Source of the DNA: Gymnogyps californianus | Taxonomy: Eukaryota; Chordata; Aves; Accipitriformes; Cathartidae | Assembly: GCF_018139145.2 (NCBI RefSeq) | Contig: NC_059478.1 | Location: 26,753,001 to 26,817,000, forward strand | Direction of reading: 5' to 3' | DNA: 64,000 nt | In this document: one piece after another, positions 60,629 through 64,000 of the stretch | Numbering within the stretch: the stretch's first letter is position 1 | How the letters are laid out: each line of letters begins with the position of its first letter | The notes under the pieces: model-generated | Databases searched by the model: none | What the model was told of the DNA's origin: nothing | The model's input: the letters and a program-made list of their open reading frames with translations, nothing else | Made by a program: the position numbers and the translations under genes

Positions 60629-61412
60629 TAATGAATTCCTGAGGTCACTGGGGGATCGGGGGCACAGGAAAGAAGAGGGAAGGGAGGATAGGGATGAAAC
60701 ACTCGGGCTCTGCGTCTGTGGGTCGGATGCAATGCTCGCAGCAATAAGCAAATCTACAAGTGATGCTGGTCCCTTCCCAGTTTCCACCCCAAGAGCTGTG
60801 GCTGGGACTAGGGGGAGAGGGCACAGGAAGGTCCCCAGTGAAAGGACCAGGCAGCCTGTTTCATGTGAAGAAGAGGAAATACCTTTCCCCGGGGCACCCC
60901 ATAAAACTCACTCTGCTGTGGCTGTCACTCTGCTGGCAGCTTCTCAGATGGTAACTACTAAGCGCTCGAGTTTGGATATGGCCTTTAGCTTCAGATGTCC
61001 TTGAAGCTTCAGCTGCCAGAGGTTGGCAGGGTGCAGCAGGGAGACGATCATTCTGTGCTCACTGTTTCTGATATTTTCTTTCTAAGCGTCCATCCCCAGC
61101 CACTGTTGGAGAGGAAATACTGGAGCTTTGGATGAAATCCACAAATTTTCATGGAAGCAGAACGGCAGGAAGGCAAACAGGAAAGAAGAGGAGTAATATA
61201 CTATTCTCGCGGGCACTGGTTGCATTTCTCTGTTTGCTTTGCTGTGTTGTTTCCTTTTCCTCCAGCCACATACTACAGGATTATGGCAAATGAATTAAGA
61301 GATTAAATCATAAGGAAGAATTAGAATCCTGCTGATTTAGAAGCAGAAGCCCAGATGGGCTTACTGAACTGTAGATGATGCAAGAGCATCTTGGGTAGTG
61401 CTGTGGATGTAG

Positions 61413-61685
61413 GTCACAGGATAATTTAGGTTGGAAGGAACGTCTGAAGGTCTCTGGTCCAACAGCCCTCGAAGCAGAGCCACCTTAGATCAGGTTGCCC
61501 AGGGCTTTGTCCAGCCAAGTTTTGAATGGCTCCAAGGATGGAGATTCCCCCACCTCTCTGGTCCCCTGTGTTTAACCATCCTCAGGGAGAATTTTTCCCC
61601 TAATATCTAATCAAAGCTTTCCCTTCTGCAGCTTGTGTTCCTTGCCTCTCCTTCTGTCACTGTGCACCTTGGGTGGATGTCTAGG
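61413..61685 (-). mobile_element. CR1 LINE fragment (3' end)
   Basis: Phrases TTAGGTTGGAAGGAACGTCT, AAGGTCTCTGGTCCAAC, AGATCAGGTTGCCCAGGGC, GAATGGCTCCAAGGATGGAG and CCTAATATCTAATC follow the avian CR1 3' region in reverse complement, so the element is on the - strand with its 3' end at the left. The usual terminal ATTCTATG-type repeats are degraded (CACAGGATAATT). No open reverse transcriptase frame remains, so it is a dead 5'-truncated copy. Confidence 0.9.
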
Positions 61686-62288
61686 TGCATCAGAGACCTA
61701 TTCAGGCCCTGTTGTACCTGCCTTGTAAGCCAGATTGTTGGGCACAAGCTTCAGAGACAGTTCTTAGACAGCAGGTTCTGGGCGTCCCAAGCCCCTTGGA
61801 CTCTCCCCATGTAAGGAGGCCTGGATGGGAGGTCTCACCTCTCCATGGTGCATCAGTACTGCTGTTGAATAGGTCTCACCTGTATAAAGACAGGGTGAGG
61901 ATTTGCTATTGCTATGACTGGAGACACCCCGAACAATGCCCAAAAATTGCTCCCACAACCCATTTCCAGGCTCACCCAGGAGATGGTGGGTCTGGGGAAA
62001 AAGGACATACAGTGGCCTTTGGTTTGCTGCATCCACCTGGGGAAACAAAGGCACGGATAAAAAAGATCACCTGCCCACCTTCATTGCTGGTGACTGAGCC
62101 AAGCAATTCCTTCTCCCCAGTGCCCTGAGCACTCCTCCACGCTGCCTGGGGTCACATAGCATGAGGCCATGCTCAGCCATGGGTTTTGGTGACAGGCTCA
62201 CAGGCAGGCGGACCTCTTCCAGTACATTTTGTCAGCTGGGAATCATCTTAGTGAAAGATGGAGCTGTGAAATGTTCGGCTGTGCCTTG

Positions 62289-62383
62289 GAAAAGAGAAAA
62301 GAGAAAAGAGAAAAGAGAAGAGAAGAGAAGAGAAGAGAAGGAAAAGAAAAGAGAAAAGAAAAGAAAAGAAAAGAAAAGAAAAG

Positions 62384-62417
<34 letters not shown>

Positions 62418-62483
62418 GAAAAGAAAAGAAAAGAAAAGAAAAGAAAAGAAAAGAAAAGAAAAGAAAAGAAAAGAAAAGAAAAG

Positions 62484-62519
<36 letters not shown>

Positions 62520-62560
62520 GAGAAAAGAAAAGAAAAGAAAAAAGAAAAGGAGAAGGAAAA
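62289..62560. repeat. (AAAAG)n microsatellite, about 270 bp
   Basis: A long purine-only array, mainly AAAAG units with AGAG variants at the left and a pure A run near 62487-62499. The open frames across it are Lys/Arg/Glu- or Phe/Ser/Leu-only translations of the repeat. Confidence 0.97.
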
Positions 62561-63267
62561 GTTGTCTACAAGATCCTGGCCTGTCTCCGCCACTGGGAAT
62601 GGATGTGAAGGCTTGTTCAGGGAGGAGGTAGCCTAGCTCTGTGCAGCGAGGAAGGGAGAGGCAGAAATCGTGAAACAGGGCTCTGTTTGGACCCAAATTC
62701 GATTTGCATGGTTAAAACTTGTTGATCCCATACAAGGTTTTCCTGGCTGGGAGTTGAACTTCATTCCACAGCCAAGCTTTTTTCTTTTCCAGAGCGTTCA
62801 GCATAAATCAGACTTTCACAGCCGCCTTTGAGTGGAAGGAGCAAGAAATCACGTTTTGTCTCCTGTCCAGAAGCTCTGGGAGAAAGGAGCTGTCAGGAAC
62901 CAGCCCAGGCCCTCTGTGCATCATCGCTGCCTGGCTCTGCCTTCCCCATCTGGTGTATCATCGGCTCCATCAGCTCCTGTGCGTTGCCCTCCCCAGCCGA
63001 GATCCCAGCCAGGCCGCTGGCATCCAAGTCGAGCTGTGCCCCAAGCAAGGGACACCATAACACCTTTCAGGCCAGGTTGTGCCCTCCTCTGCCTCTCACC
63101 CAAGCCATTAAGTGGGTTTTAACACAAACCCGGATCTGGCGTGGTGCCCTGCTGAGACCACTTGCACCCCCTTGTTGGCATATCCTTAGGCTCTTTTTCT
63201 CTCTAGAGGATCGGCCAAGGGAAGTCGCCCGTCCATGTGCTTTTCTAAGCTCTCTGGTCACTAGTCT

Positions 63268-63460
63268 CACTAGGAATTATTTACCTAGTATCTAGGTAGA
63301 ATTTCCCTTGCTGTGCCTTGTGTCCATTGCCTCCTGTGCCCCTCCAGGAAGAGTGCGGCTCTGTTTTCCTTCCCCTCTGACCGAACAAGCTCAGCTCTCT
63401 CTGCATCCCAACACACATCGTGTGCCCCAGTCCTCCGACTTGGCAATGTACTGGTAATTT
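63268..63460 (-). mobile_element. CR1 LINE fragment
   Basis: Phrases TAGTATCTAGGTAGAATTTC, CTTGTGTCCATTGCCTC, GAAGAGTGCGGCTCTGTTTT, ACCGAACAAGCTCAGCTCTC and TCGTGTGCCCCAGTCCTCC follow the avian CR1 3' region in reverse complement. It overlaps in consensus with the 61.4-61.7 kb copy, so it is a separate insertion. No coding capacity remains. Confidence 0.8.
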
Positions 63461-64000
63461 TTCTTGTACTGCTTCCTAAGCATTCAAAGGGAAGGAGTGA
63501 GTTCCCACAAAAACTACATGGGGCACCTACCCCCAAGCATCTCCCAGCACCTAGGGAAGGCTTTGGCGGAGGTGGCTACAGAAATCCTACCAGCACCTGC
63601 AGTGGAACCGAGCAAGGGACCAAAAGCTCCGTTGCTGATCCTGTTGAAACAGAGGGTTAAAGCCTCTCTGTTGGAGCCATTCCCTGCTAGTGAGATCCAT
63701 ACAGTCCATTAAAATTAGGGATCTTATTATGGGCTATATAAAAAAGGTAAATAGGAAATGAGAACCTTATGAAGGGTTTCTTATGTGTGCAGATGGCAAG
63801 GGCATCTGAGGCCAAGAAAGCCTTTCCGACAGGCTTTTTCCAAACAGAACTGCTCACTTTGCAGTTTTTTCCCTCTTTCAAAAAGAGATAAATAGATGCA
63901 GGACCATCTTTCTGCAGAGCTCACCCCTGCTGACCAACCACACTGTCCCCCGGATGGAGAAACAGACCCTAAACATGTGTCATGCTCTCAGGAGCACGGT

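Larger units (their letters stand above)
56800..64000. other. CpG-poor intergenic flank, no recognised gene
   Basis: Composition returns to moderate GC with CA/TG in place of CG. There are no recognisable exons. Two CR1 fragments, a (AAAAG)n microsatellite, a GT-rich tract and a 14-bp tandem duplication are present. An AT-rich non-repetitive block at about 61,230-61,340 could be regulatory. Confidence 0.6.

Noticed and set aside
62229..62696. Lys/Glu-rich and Phe/Leu-rich frames on both strands
   Set aside because: They are translations of the (AAAAG)n microsatellite.
1..64000. CMPK1 or TRABD2B exons, tRNA genes, viral or intact transposon genes, CRISPR arrays
   Set aside because: I looked for the expected neighbouring genes and for such elements and found no supporting sequence. 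CRISPR arrays would not be expected in a vertebrate genome.

Overview
The window is vertebrate nuclear DNA, most likely from a bird. Evidence for a bird: two truncated CR1-type LINE copies (about 61.4-61.7 kb and 63.27-63.46 kb), worn MIR-like and amniote interspersed-repeat fragments, no Alu- or B1-type SINEs, very GC-rich intronless genes, and many long C/G homopolymers. Two forkhead genes are present, both on the + strand and about 16 kb apart. The first is FOXE3 (26,660-27,833). The second is FOXD2 (43,795-45,137). As far as I recall, this order and orientation match the human 1p33 FOXE3-FOXD2 block and the equivalent avian block, where CMPK1 lies upstream and TRABD2B downstream; neither of those two genes is visible here.

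Layout. 1-25.7 kb: intergenic DNA of moderate GC with worn repeats and simple repeats, plus one unexplained 336-codon open frame (20,101-21,111). 25.7-28.3 kb: the FOXE3 CpG island, TATA box, single-exon coding region and short 3' UTR. 28.3-39.1 kb: intergenic DNA with several AT-rich, homeodomain/SOX-site-rich blocks that look like enhancer candidates. 39.1-56.8 kb: a CpG-rich domain of about 17.7 kb centred on FOXD2. It contains a 3 x 54 bp tandem repeat, the FOXD2 promoter, gene and 3' UTR, a polypyrimidine tract of about 590 bp, a duplicated CATATG-containing module and a perfect palindromic RFX-type X-box. 56.8-64 kb: CpG-poor flank with two CR1 copies and a (AAAAG)n microsatellite of about 270 bp.

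Neither gene can be read in one frame as given. FOXE3 needs two extra bases and FOXD2 one, each a one-base loss at or near a C or G homopolymer. Because the protein on both sides of each break is clearly conserved, I read these as probable sequence/assembly errors rather than pseudogenes, but this needs raw-read confirmation.

Both products are nuclear forkhead DNA-binding regulators. From family knowledge, FOXE3 acts in lens epithelium, and FOXD2 in paraxial/intermediate mesoderm, kidney and neural-crest-related tissue. Much of the rest of the window is plausibly their cis-regulatory landscape. I found no tRNA, rRNA, CRISPR, viral or intact transposon gene, and no clearly new biological system. 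The best leads are the non-coding structures in the FOXD2 domain and the unexplained 20-21 kb open frame.
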